Shown here: positions 10,490 through 21,030 of the stretch, in pieces | Position numbering within the stretch: the first letter of the stretch is position 1 | How the letters are laid out: each line of letters starts with the position of its first letter | Assembly: GCF_016859285.1 (NCBI RefSeq) | Contig: NC_053401.1 | Location: forward strand, 11,717,161 to 11,781,160 | DNA: 64,000 nucleotides | Direction: 5' to 3' | DNA from: Xiphias gladius | Lineage: Eukaryota; Chordata; Actinopteri; Istiophoriformes; Xiphiidae | The notes under the pieces: generated by a model | What the model saw: the letters and a program-made list of their open reading frames with translations, nothing else | What the model was told of the DNA's origin: nothing | The model's database searches: none | Made by a program: the position numbers and the translations under genes

Positions 10490-13159
10490 CACAATGGGCC
10501 TCATGCAAGAACATTTTTGTATTCTTGTCCTAAAATTCTCTTACTTTTTTTCTGTGAGACTTTTTCGTACGAGTGTTCCAAGTCGGATTCACAAAAACTC
10601 CCGTAACTGCACAAAATTGTCATAAATTGCTCCTTTCAGACTGATGAATACCACCTTTTCATGAGGAGGCGCACGTTCTTGACCTCGTCAGCATCATCAA
10701 CACCTCTTGAATTGCCATATGAGGCTGCCTGTTCTGCTTCGCTCGTGGGAAACGTTCAATCGGAAAAATGTCATATACACGAGTAAAAAGAAGAATCACA
10801 CACTCCGGAGCTTCAAGTCTTCTTTCAGAAATCAGCAAAAAAGAAACATCACATATTTTAGCACAGACCATAGTTGTATTAGAGGACCCAAACTATTTAG
10901 AAAATGTTAATAGTAAATCTGTCAATGACGTGTCATCAGAGCAGTGCTGTACTATGAGAGAAACAAAGAGGGCCTGGTTTAGGCTACATGAGGTTAGATA
11001 CTCCAAACATCTTTCTAAAGCAAAGCGGTCCATGACGAGCGTGCGAGACGGTCAAGGGGACAACAATCACTGAGATATTAAACTAGGGAATATTACAGCC
11101 TGTAGTAGATGATGATACTGGGCAGTCATCTGCATAAAGACCCTGAGGCAGCTGTCAGAGGGAAAGAATTTTCCTAACAACTACTGAAATGTATAAGCTC
11201 CTGTGACGAAATATGCAAATAAAAATGCTAAAATCTACAAAAAAAACTCTCAGTAAATTGCCAAGCCTTGATGATGATGCTATGGTGAACAGAATGTTAA
11301 TTTTGCTTTGAGTTTCTTATAGATATGTTTCGATTCAATTCATTTCAGTAACATATTTAATTCCACATTCCTTCAGGTGAAGCCACTATAATTCATAAGT
11401 CAAACGAGAGTGTTTTCCTCCTGCAAAGAGGGGCAGTCTATCACTTCACGACTCGTACAACAGGTCTGGACCACTCATCAATTTTGTTCGTACCTAAAGA
11501 GAAAATTCTAGAAAACTGGTGGATGCCACAAATTCTCTTAAGTCGCCCGCAGGTGCCACTTAAAAATGAATCCGTTCGTATGACTAATATTTGCATGAGG
11601 CCCATTGTTACTTACTTCCATCTGTGCTTCCTTGAGGCGGCCTTTAAAAATCCAACTAGTATTACTCAGCAGTCCCATATTCAGGTATTGCCTCTTCAAT
11701 TCTTCAGCCACCTGCACCGCAAAACAAAGTAATATAAAAAATGACTAGGGATAACTTGCAATGTGAAAATGTTACTGTATGTTTTTGAAGGCACATTTGT
11801 GTTTCAGAAAATGCATTTGGTCAAATCACCAGCTGCCATGCTTTTGTTAGAACTGAAGTTGTCAACTTAGGTTTGAAGTTAGTTTTACAGATTTAAATCT
11901 AAATTTGGAATGTGTCTGTAAGGTACTTCTGTTTGAATTTTTACGGTTCATCTGACTAAAATTAACATTACTGACACTAGTAACCTGATTTCTTTATCTC
12001 AAAAACACATACAGGTATGCAGGTACATTATGACTCCTGATTCCTTTGACATATTTGTATGGATTAAATTGTATGTTTATCAACCATAACTTGTAAATTG
12101 CAAATGTAAGCATACCCAGCCAACTAGATTCCTAAGTCTCAGCTTTAAAGCCCCACCTTTTTAATTTTGTGGGACTACAGGTTACGTTAGAAAAACACTC
12201 CTGTTTCTATATTTCCATCTTCTATGGATCATCGGGTGAGGATGCTGACTTCTTGACAGGGAGACGGAGCTTTAGTGGCATGTCTTTAAGCAGCATTTAT
12301 TTAGCCACCATGTGCACATTCAAGACCCTCTTACAGGCTTTTTCTTTTCAAATTAACCAGCTGGAAACATTTAAACATTAAAAATGCAGCAGGCTGCGTG
12401 CTTGTATGGCGTGTAGCTTTGACACCCTGTATGTGGAAAGTTGTACTGTGTACCTCAGGTTTCATAGCCAGTCCATTACTTTCACACACAAACATGAACA
12501 GACTGCTCAGGATCATTCCAACTGTAAACTGAGACACACACACACACACATATACAGGCATGAGCAATCAGATTCTAAGAAAAGGTTAAGGGGTTCGTTG
12601 TAGTTTATAGTTGTTCACTACTACTACTACTACTGATAATAACAATAAGAATAACAACAACAATATTAATAATAATGACATTAATAATAATGATAATAAC
12701 AATGGTAATAATAATAATAATGATGATAATAATAATAATAACAAAAACAATAATAATAATAATAACGATAACCCACCGATATTAGCGCCCACTTCTTCTT
12801 TTTCCAGGCACCAAACACACCAATGATGGTCAAGAGCAAAGTGACAATGGAAATAATATACATGATTTGCAGGTCTTTGAGCATCTGTGGAGAAAACAAA
12901 CAGAGAACCCGGTCACCAGTCTCGGAGAACACTGAAAAAAACCCGAGTTCATTGCCCAGTGTCTGCATGCAGTGTTCCATTTGATGTCTTTAGTTCCTGT
13001 AGTTTATAGTGATTCAGTGTAGGCCGTCTTTTCCAATGGTCCACTTGCACTCTTGGTAATGTCCAAAATATGATAAAGACGAACTCAAAGGACTCTCACT
13101 TTCTTTTTTAGTACTTTTTGTTTTCGGTTATGGAGATATAGATAGATAAACATATAGAC

Positions 13160-13213
<54 letters not shown>

Positions 13214-14686
13214 AATGTGTTACCTCTTCTTGTTCATGGACGTATCCATGGCTAAACACAGTGATTGCCAACAGTAGGGCACTGACGATCTGCAACAGCA
13301 GCAAAACACTGAATTATTCATTACTTCCAAGGGCTGCAGCTGACACTTATTCAGTAAAATCAATCTGTTGTTTATTTTTTACAACTAATTGATTCTTCAT
13401 GTAGTACAAGAAATAAAAAAAAAATGGCAGAAAGTAGTGAAAAATGCCCATCATCATAGTAGATCTTAATATTTTGACAAATAAGCAAAACCACAAGCAG
13501 CACAATCCAATTCCCATCTACTGTATGTAAAAATGCTGAGGAAGAAGAAGAAGATGAGCAAAAAAAAAACTCCATTATGGATATTAACTTCCATATACTC
13601 ATTCAGATTTTATACTTTTGGTATACTAGTTTAGCTTTTTTCTTTTGGCATTAAAGATGGAATTTACATATAATCCAAGAATACAAATACAGCAAAACAA
13701 ATACTGAAATTATTTATCAATTAATTATTTAGTCAATCAACAGCAACTACTCTGATCATCAATAAATCTTTTTTGTTCTTTTTTTTTTTCCAAGAAAAAA
13801 TGCCAAACATTCTAGTTCCAGCTTCTCAGTTTTGCGTATTGAGGATTTCCTGCTTTTCTTTGTCTTATGTGAGAATAAACGGATTATCTTGGGGTTCTTC
13901 CACTGTTATTCAGACAAAACAGGGGACTTGATGGCATCACTTTGCACTTCAGGAAGACATGCTGGGCATTTTTCGATCCTGTCCCAATCAGGAGAAGAAA
14001 CAGCAGATTAATCAGAAGTGAGGACAATCGCAGGGTTGCTGTGAAATGCTGTGACAAAACAGTATACACAGGGCATCACAATGAAGTGTAATTTGTTTGC
14101 TGGTAGTTTATCACATGGAGTATACAATTTACACACGTAAGCTCCTGTAACATGATATGGTAAGATCAGATGTTATCAGCAGAGGATTTTATTAGCCTTT
14201 ACAAAAAGAGGCTTTTAGTCTATATATTTATTTATTTTAAAACAGCATCAAGTCTATTTTCCTTCCCACCACATCTGCTTTACTTTTACTTCCCTATCAT
14301 AACAACAGGCTTTTGTTTTTGGATTTGTTTTTGGGTTTTTTTCAAATTTTGAAAATGTTCTTAAAACAGGTTGCAACTCCCTCCGTTTCCGACAGGGCCT
14401 GAGGTGCAGTGGCAACAATAAGGTGTCGCGTTTCTTCAACAAGCTGCACTGGAAACAGCTGAAATGAACTATTCGATTGACAGATCGGATTTTACCATCT
14501 GCGAACACAGGAAACCATCTTAACATCTGCACTTGCAATCCCTTGCTGCATCTTTTGTGTTAAATTTGACTGTGATGTTTTTTTTCTTTTTCTTTTTTTC
14601 TGTATTGGGCAAAGAACAACACTTACCCCGATCACACTGGCCACGGTAATGTAACCCCGTTTCAAACAGACGTCCACGTTCCCCAT
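8143..14686 (-). CDS. Tetraspanin (TSPAN8-like), gene B, 9 coding exons
   Basis: Second tetraspanin, convergent with gene A. Coding exons in transcription order: 14686-14627, 13289-13224, 12884-12777, 12528-12454, 11711-11616, 10067-9975, 9858-9787, 9089-9006, 8277-8143. All introns are phase 0 and the product is 262 residues. The ATG context is ACAGAATGG. TM1 is about residues 12-34, TM2 48-68, TM3 74-93, TM4 201-230. The large loop has CCG at 138-140, DWG at 147-149 and cysteines 156, 158, 166 and 192, with a sequon N120-T-S. The last exon begins at the TAG/GTT acceptor at 8277, the only one that keeps frame into TM4. Unlike gene A, the tail is about 30 residues and carries a tyrosine motif, YTTL, at 252-255, the form used for endocytic or lysosomal sorting (function inferred). 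Known: six-cysteine CCG loop of tetraspanins. The subfamily name is uncertain. Confidence 0.93.
9090..9786. other. Intron 7 of tetraspanin B
   Basis: 697 bases, no recognisable gene or complete repeat. Confidence 0.6.
10428..10482. repeat. (CA)n microsatellite in intron 5 of tetraspanin B
   Basis: About 55 bases of CA, ending about 9 bases before the left terminus of the TIR element at 10491. Confidence 0.95.
10491..11608. mobile_element. 1.1-kb TIR element, PIF/Harbinger-like, non-autonomous
   Basis: ACAATGGGCCTCATGCAA at the left end is repeated exactly, inverted, at 11591-11608. The GGGCCTCAT terminus and possible 3-base target duplication (TCA at 10489, TTA at 11608) fit PIF/Harbinger elements, whose target is TWA; the family call is inferred from these ends. 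The interior has only a short open frame on the plus strand (10768-11073, about 100 codons) in which I recognise no transposase motif. The element fills most of intron 5 of tetraspanin B and stops 7 bases from the donor site of exon 5 (exon end 11616). Confidence 0.75.
11712..12453. other. Intron 4 of tetraspanin B
   Basis: 742 bases, AT-rich, with no recognisable gene or complete repeat. Confidence 0.6.
12617..12773. repeat. AAT/AAC trinucleotide repeat in intron 3 of tetraspanin B
   Basis: Interrupted array of CTA, AAT, AAC and GAT triplets over about 155 bases. It makes up most of a 248-base intron and runs right up to the donor site of exon 3 (GTGGGT at 12776-12771). Confidence 0.95.
13137..13212. 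repeat. (GATA)n microsatellite in intron 2 of tetraspanin B
   Basis: GATA units, nearly pure from 13159 to 13212, ending about 11 bases inside the intron from the donor site of exon 2 (GTAACA at 13223-13218). Confidence 0.95.
13290..14626. other. Intron 1 of tetraspanin B (between coding exons)
   Basis: 1337 bases without a recognisable gene. AT-rich; a few poly-T runs. Confidence 0.6.
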
Positions 14687-14730
14687 TCTGTTTCTCGTGA
14701 AATCGTGGTCAGTAAAATGTTTCAAGCTTT

Positions 14731-14760
14731 CCTGTAAAAAAAAAAAAAAAAAAAAAAAAT
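14731..14760 (-). promoter_or_regulatory. Splice acceptor before the ATG exon of tetraspanin B
   Basis: On the minus strand about 23 T residues are followed by ACAG and then the exon sequence GAAAGCTTG, 45 bases before the start codon. This is a textbook acceptor, so the exon holding the ATG probably runs 14731-14627 and is preceded by at least one non-coding exon. Confidence 0.6.
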
Positions 14761-14913
14761 CCAAGTGCAACAGAGAGAGCGAGAGAGATATCCCTGGAGG
14801 AACTTCACATCTTGTTGATATTTATAAACGGTTGTAAAGGAGGAGGAAGTCCACGTTGTTTAGGCGAAAGGCCCTCCCCTTTTTGTAGGAGAGGACGGTA
14901 TGTGTGTGTATTT

Positions 14914-14915
<2 letters not shown>

Positions 14916-14983
<68 letters not shown>
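14916..14983. repeat. (TG)n microsatellite
   Basis: About 68 bases of TG upstream of the ATG exon of tetraspanin B, most likely inside a 5' UTR intron. Confidence 0.95.
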
Positions 14984-14984
<1 letters not shown>

Positions 14985-15237
14985 GAGTTGGAGAAGTGGA
15001 GGAAATAATAAACATAATTTTGGGAAACTTTTGAACACATGAACACATTGTTCCGGAATGATTCAAAAATAATTTGTTGTTTTTCACTTTTTGGCACTGA
15101 CCAATATAAAATATAAAATGCGGCGGCAGGACTAAATCATAGTCTAAAATCATGCATTGAGTCAGCTTTACCGAATTATGTTTTTAGCGGAAAATTGAGA
15201 TTTAAGGGAGGCAGCCCAAAAAAATTCAAATGTCTGA

Positions 15238-15311
15238 CGGGTGAGTGAGTGAATGAGTGAGTGAGTGAGTGATTGAGTGAGTGAGTGAGTGATTAAGTGA
15301 GTGACTGAGTC
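15238..15311. repeat. (GAGT)n tetranucleotide repeat
   Basis: GAGT units with a few changes (GAAT, GATT, TAAG) across about 70 bases. Confidence 0.9.
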
Positions 15312-15322
15312 CTAAAGTTACA

Positions 15323-15365
15323 CCATTGGTCGGCCGGCTGAGTGTTGGAGTATCCCCATTGGTCG
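15323..15365 (-). promoter_or_regulatory. Pair of CCAAT boxes, probable promoter of tetraspanin B
   Basis: The 10-mer CCATTGGTCG occurs at 15323-15332 and again at 15356-15365, exactly 33 bases apart. On the minus strand each reads CGACCAATGG, a good NF-Y site in the direction of tetraspanin B transcription. A possible donor for a non-coding exon (GTAAAG) lies at 15171-15166 on the minus strand. The start site itself is not fixed. Confidence 0.4.
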
Positions 15366-15434
15366 TTGCTCTTTCAAAATGAATATGCACAGACAGTTTC
15401 TATTGCGCAATGGGGGGGGCGGGGTGTATACAGG

Positions 15435-15590
15435 CAGTGTTGCAAACTTAGCACCTCTGTAATTACATTTACCAACTTTTCACATCCCTGTAGCGACTTT
15501 TCTTCACAAAAGCATCTAGCGACAACTCTAGCGACTTTTTGGACAAATATTAGCTACTTTCCGTAGGAAACAGTTGCCAGTAATACCCCC
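15435..15590. repeat. Repeat with CTAGCGACTTTT motifs
   Basis: TAGCGACTTTT occurs at about 15492 and 15530, with TAGCGACA between them at about 15518. It resembles a dispersed fish repeat but I cannot name it. Confidence 0.5.
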
Positions 15591-15599
15591 CGAGCACGC

Positions 15600-16400
15600 G
15601 GTCGGGCTTTCCCTCTCTATGCATCTCATTCAGTTGACTGCACGGCAGCCGCATAGACGTCAATGAGCGTCTAGCTTTCTCTCCGAGTGACCATTTTACA
15701 AGTAAATATAGCTGAAATCACAGCATAGTCCTTGTCTTTAACGTATGCGTATGATGGTTTTGTTAGACAGTGTTGCCGTTATAAAATCTGGAATTTAGCA
15801 GTGCAGAGAAGCAGCTTGGAAATAGTCTGGAAGTAACTGATGGTTAACGTGGTCTTACTGGGCCACATTTCAGTCACTATTTCGTACTTGTTCCGTTGTC
15901 AGACAACAAGAAACAGAAAAACATGTAAATGAGAACAAGTTCATTGAGCACGGAGAGTAGGAGAGAAGCAAACAGGTAGAAGGGCCGTCCAGCCATTTAC
16001 TAGGTTTTGACATAGTTGACTTGTAGACTTGTTTTTTTTTTCCCCTTTGTTTATTGTGCTGATTTCATTGTGTGTGTTGGGATGGGGGCAGAGAAGAGAG
16101 TTAAGAAAAAGATTAAGATTGGCAGTGTAATTACAGGAGGATACCAAACCTGAAAGACCAGAAGAAGAAAGACAATGATAGGGAGACTGATCTTATCATT
16201 CTCCTATCAGAATCAAAATTTTTCTGTTTGTGTGTGTGTGTATGTTTCTACGGCAGAACTTGCCTTCAGCTCAGTCCCCCATAAAGCACTTTTTGTCTGC
16301 TGTTGTCTTGGAAAAACAAAGGAACTAGTGAGAGGCTGCATCACATGACTTCTTGTCAGAGTCTCAAACACACATACAAACACTCTCACTATCTATCTAT
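15600..16400. other. Intergenic, nothing recognised
   Basis: No exon with convincing splice sites and no complete repeat seen on either strand. Confidence 0.5.
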
Positions 16401-16404
16401 GCTG

Positions 16405-16469
<65 letters not shown>
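16405..16469. repeat. (CA)n microsatellite
   Basis: About 65 bases of CA. Confidence 0.95.
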
Positions 16470-16927
16470 CACTCACTCATGCAGACATCCACACATACTC
16501 TACCTACATCTTTCTTAGTGTCCCATGCTTCCAATTCCTTTAGAGAACTTCGCCAGCGCATATCCACAAAATCTTTGGCACGCACACTGACACAAACTTG
16601 AACATCTGTATGAAATGAATGCAACGAGGTGGTTCTGTGGCGCAGATAATGTAGGTGGGCGGAATGTTACAAAAGGGCCAAAAGCCACTCAGTTTACTGG
16701 AGATGCTTGGATCAGATCTGTACTCTAGAGATAAATGTTACACCCGAAGCAACATCTTGAGGATATGTGGGAACACAGTAAGTATCTGCTTCCATGAAGT
16801 TTTTATAGCAGGTGTTATAGTGGGGAAGTAAACAGGAAAGAAAAGTGATCAGTGTAGAACACAGCTTTGGCAAAGAAGTGCATTTTAATATCTGATATAC
16901 TGATCATCATTCATAGCCTCAGCATTA

Positions 16928-17319
16928 GTTAAAGGGGCACTCTACAGATTTTACAATTGGGGGTTCAGTTTACTCAAAATGGGGAGTACTAATGAGCCTG
17001 TGAAAACAGTTGAATCATGTCTTCTGAGGCTCTGGAGGGGCTTTCTAGTACTTGAAACAAAAACCCTGATGACGTCATCACACCACCATTTACCAAGCTG
17101 GTTAAAGTCTAAAGAAAAGACAGTATCGAGTTGCATTATGGCAAATGAAGGTTCCAGTTCCAATTTTTTGGAGAGTCATCCATATAAAGGACTAAAAATC
17201 ATTACATGTCACCTTTGGTTGCAACAGTTTTGACCATTTTTAAAAAAAAGAATGTGCCACCTGCAAGTCCCCTGACTTTGTAGAGATACATTACTAAATG
17301 ACTGGAGTGCACCATTAAC
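16928..17319. mobile_element. MITE-like element, about 390 bp
   Basis: The left end GTTAAAGGGGCACTCTACAG is matched imperfectly by the reverse complement of the right end (GTTAATGGTGCACTCCAG). No coding capacity. The internal sequence includes GATGACGTCATCAC, a CRE-like palindrome, at about 17068-17081. Confidence 0.6.
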
Positions 17320-17449
17320 AAGCACATGCAACAAAGTGAATTTATAGCATTAGACTGAGAGGAAGTTCATCATTCATTTCATCTTTTTTCCTTTTTAAAC
17401 TTATGAACGCTCTTTGTAACTTACTCCTAAACACATGTTTGATCACATA

Positions 17450-17665
17450 ACCCCATAAAAAGGCAAACTGTCACATTTATCTGTTGGTTTTTTGTATGGA
17501 TTAAACAAACAAGATATAAGTGTTTCTTAGTGAGCTTAGAAGTGCTGGTAAGTGGATTTTATTACCTTTAAATGTAGGCAGGCTAGCTGTTTCCCCCTTT
17601 TTCCAGTCTATAAACGTTTCATTTTGTCACCAATCCCCACTGTTTTTGAATACGTTGGTTCCTGT
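17450..17665 (+). repeat. Dispersed repeat family B, copy 1
   Basis: Shares GGATTAAACAAACAAGATAT, AGTGAGCTTAGAAGTGCTGG and GGCTAGCTGTTTCCCCC with the copies at 59170-59480 and, inverted, at 34494-34690. Confidence 0.6.
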
Positions 17666-17699
17666 GGGGCAAATTAGCCCTGCTGATACTCCAGCTGCG

Positions 17700-18500
17700 T
17701 GATAATTCTGAATAGTGTTGAGGAATTCTGCAAAAGTAAAACAAATATACAATTACATCACTATCGGTGAAATGTGGCCTTTCAGGAAATACATTGTGTG
17801 TGCACATGAAGCAGGCATTGTCTGCTTTAAACTTGTTCATAAAACTCTCCCCAGATGTAATTCCTCCCTCGCTCCATGGGAGATTCTTTCAGGCCAACGC
17901 AGCTAAAAGCAACAGCGCCAGTATTAGAAACATATTACAAAAAAATGTGATCATTGTGCAGTCTGGAGTCAGTGGGTGTAAAGTCCGCAGGATGTTATGT
18001 AACTAATCTGGAGCTACAAGCTTGAAATGAAGCTTAGATTTCAACAGCAGCCAGGAAAGGTTCCTTGACTCTGGAGAAATGTGCTCAGACTGTGTTTCAT
18101 TCCAGTCAAGACTCTGGCTGTATTTTTTTTTTTTTTTTGTACGTTACAGATGACCTATTACCTTTTTTTTTTTTTTTTAGGCAGTCACGGGAGCCGAGCA
18201 CTGGCATAGTCTAATCCACTTGTTATTCGTGCATGTCTTTTTCTTTGAGAAAGTAACTACATTCCTCATACGTTGCTCAAAACTCCCAGACAAGAGATCA
18301 GTCTTTGTTCATTAAAGGTTGAATGGTCTTTTTCACTCCTTTTTAGGAGGAAAGGTTCATCAAACAAAATGCAGGAAGTTGTGGATGTGCTTTTTGTGTA
18401 TAATATATGACAAAAATATTAAAAATTCAAGAGTGCTGGGAGAGAATGTATGTTTAATGGTATAATATGTAACTTAAAATGTGTAAAAATGACTATGACC
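17700..18500. other. Intergenic, nothing recognised
   Basis: Only poly-T runs (about 18124-18138 and 18162-18178) stand out. Confidence 0.5.
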
Positions 18501-18548
18501 TATATGACTATAACAACCATCTATCTATCTATATTCATACATAAACAC

Positions 18549-18563
18549 ATATATATATATATA

Positions 18564-18624
<61 letters not shown>
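18549..18624. repeat. (AT)n then (GT)n compound microsatellite
   Basis: AT units at 18549-18564 pass into GT units to 18624; preceded by a short ATCT repeat at about 18520. Confidence 0.95.
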
Positions 18625-18625
<1 letters not shown>

Positions 18626-18929
18626 GTGCTGTTTAACTGCGTTGCATTACAGAGAGTAGACAAAAATGGACAAAGTATTGAAATATGAAGAAGAGTTATT
18701 GCAGTACTGTAGTATTCGGCAGCATTTGGCTGGGACCCCAATAAACTGTCAAATGGCAGTGATGGAATTAAAGATGAGTGTGGGAGCTGTTTATCCTGGA
18801 GAAAAGACGAAAAGACAAAGTGTTTCATAGTGTTACACAAATTGTCTTTTTGTGAGTAAAGTCACTCACACATGATTATCCTGGTGAAAGTAAGGTGAGT
18901 GCATCTAAGAGTGGTTTTAGACCACCACT

Positions 18930-19060
18930 ATGTCTCGGAAGAAGTATTCATATACTTACTCTAAAAAAGCAAGTAGCACTTGAATGTTGGAGCTGGTCGA
19001 GGTGGAGCTTATCTTAACAACAGCATACTGTCAGGGAGTTTAGTCTTTTACAGTGCATCA
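18930..19060. repeat. Dispersed repeat family A, copy 3
   Basis: Contains GAAGTATTCATATACTTACT, GCAAGTAGCA and GCTGGTCGAGGTGGAGCT, blocks typical of the same family as 6520-6905. Confidence 0.45.
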
Positions 19061-20800
19061 TGACTTATTAAGTGATCGTTTGTTTTACATGTTAAGGCTT
19101 AATCTTCAAATTAACTAGTGCCTATGCAGTGGCTGTCAGATTCATTCATTTCCTTCTGAAATGTAGTGGTATTAGTATTAGTGGCAGAAAAAGGAAATCC
19201 TCAAGCTAAGTACAAGTACTCCAAAACTATTCTTAACAATATATTTGAGAAGATGTCCTTGGTAACATATGATCACTGAAGCTATGTTTGCAGAACACAA
19301 TTCATTCCAGGAAACACAGTGAATTTTAACAAGAAAGAAAGAAAGCTTTGTGGAGCAGCCACGAACTTTCATTTCCACTATTTCAGACACCTAATGTAAA
19401 AGTCCATCTATTGCCAATGTGCAGTTCATTCGTGACTTCTACTGTCATCTAACAATCTTGGGAAATATTTACCCATTATATTGTGTTTTGTCTGTGCTTA
19501 ACACATTCTCTTCTGAAAAGCATCTTCGAAAACATTTATCCAAAATTAGAGACGTGGATGTGTTAATAACAACAGACTTGTGCGCTGTAAGTGGAGAACG
19601 CAAAGGAAGGTCTGAATTAGATGGCTATATACTAAAACAAATGTAAACAAATCCTGAATATTCTAAAGTAGTTTTAGAGAAAGAATCCGACTCTCCTGAA
19701 AGTGCCAAAACTGACATTTCTATCATGCTCACACACATTCTTAAATAACACCTGAGTGTAAATCATATCTTTACTGTCTTACATAGTTTTCCAAGAAAAT
19801 GTCTTAATTCATCATTCTCCAAATAAAGTCAATACAAAGAAATTCATAAAACATACGTATTAACAAAAGTTTCATCTCACATATACCCATATTTCACCCG
19901 ACATTTTCAACTGTCAAAACCTATTCTCATCTGTGAATCTCTGTATGACTAAATGAAATTAACTCAGAGACTTGACAAGTTGGATTTTAAAGTGACTGCT
20001 CACACACTTTGCTGGACAGTGTTTTTTTTGTGTGTTTGTGACAGTGACAGTGACAGGGACAGTTTTGATTTACTCTTCATCTTCCCATTAACCAATCATC
20101 AACTTCTATTTTCCCCTTCGCCAGCTAGGTAACCATCAGGTTGGAAAACGTCTCAGGATAAGATCGTCCTCTCTGCAGCTTAAATACTTATACTGAGGCC
20201 AGGGAGGAGACAGAGAGACCATGATAATCATTATTTTAAATAAGACTGCGCAGTGAGGCTGGACCAGTTAACCATGAAGAGAAGGGACAATAAGATGAGA
20301 AGACATGCCACCAGCTAAGAGTGGAAACACAAAAAGGTTCAAATATACCTTTCACTGATTCTGAGATAAATAAACTGCAATTTCTTTGCATTTTGCAATG
20401 GTACAATATTCTTATCCAAGCATACAATATCTAGAGAGACATTTTTTAAGATTTGTGGTTACACTTTCACTATGGACACGCTGCTTCGCTCATGTCGTTT
20501 TCATCTGTGGGATGTTGCTAATCTTCGCTCTCATCTTTGGGTTTCTTTGGGGTCTTTTTATCATTTGGGGTCTTGCAGCCACCCGAAGAAAGCCCTAAAG
20601 AACAAAACATCGTTAACTCTGAGATAAATAACCATTTTCTCTGACAGCACACTATATACTCATGTAAACATACAGTATCTTTGGGGTATTTTATTCTGTT
20701 TAATTAACAGTACACATTAACCACAACATAATGAAAGGCAGTACTTTACATTTAGATTTACCAGTGAGTGAACATGCTGTTCCATGTCTATTATAAAGAT
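19060..20800. other. Intergenic, nothing firm
   Basis: No supported exon. A GACAGT hexamer array (about 20039-20056) and a lysine-rich frame on the minus strand at 20594-20527 are the only notable points; see the candidate island at 20806-21030. Confidence 0.4.
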
Positions 20801-20805
20801 CTTGC

Positions 20806-21030
20806 TTACTTCAACTCTCTTATTATCTTTGGGCTATTCATCATGAGTTTTCTCTTCCTGGGCCTGCGTAAATTGATCTCTGGTCTCGTGTAGAGCGAGG
20901 GTTTCTTTTTCTCTTCACTCTTGTCACAACTTTTCTTCATCTGAGCCAGGTGGTTTGTCAGGGGAGGACCTGAGGGTGGAGCCTGGGGAGGAGCTGCTGG
21001 AGAGGGATGGTACTGGTACCTCTTGAAGTA
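20806..21030 (-). other. Weak coding-like island, unidentified
   Basis: A GC-richer patch in AT-rich DNA that is open on the minus strand for about 74 codons. The frame is proline-rich first and then basic (for example RRPRKRKL), ends in TAA at 20808-20806, and overlaps a good donor word, GTAAGC, at 20809-20804. A second frame over the upstream part is also open and serine-rich, ending in SDEEKL then stop at about 20931. I recognise no family. It could be the last exons of an unannotated or frameshifted gene, or chance. Confidence 0.2.

Noticed and set aside
12586..12980. Poly-Leu, Asn-rich and Tyr-rich frames
   Set aside because: They translate the AAT/AAC trinucleotide array; only the exon 3 part (12777-12884) is real coding sequence.
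19419..19646. 75-codon open frame on the plus strand
   Set aside because: No recognisable domain, no splice signals with neighbours, and AT-rich composition like the flanks.
20386..20598. Hydrophobic plus-strand frame resembling a membrane peptide
   Set aside because: It is the antisense of a lysine/proline-rich stretch; leucine- and phenylalanine-rich frames arise opposite A-rich DNA.
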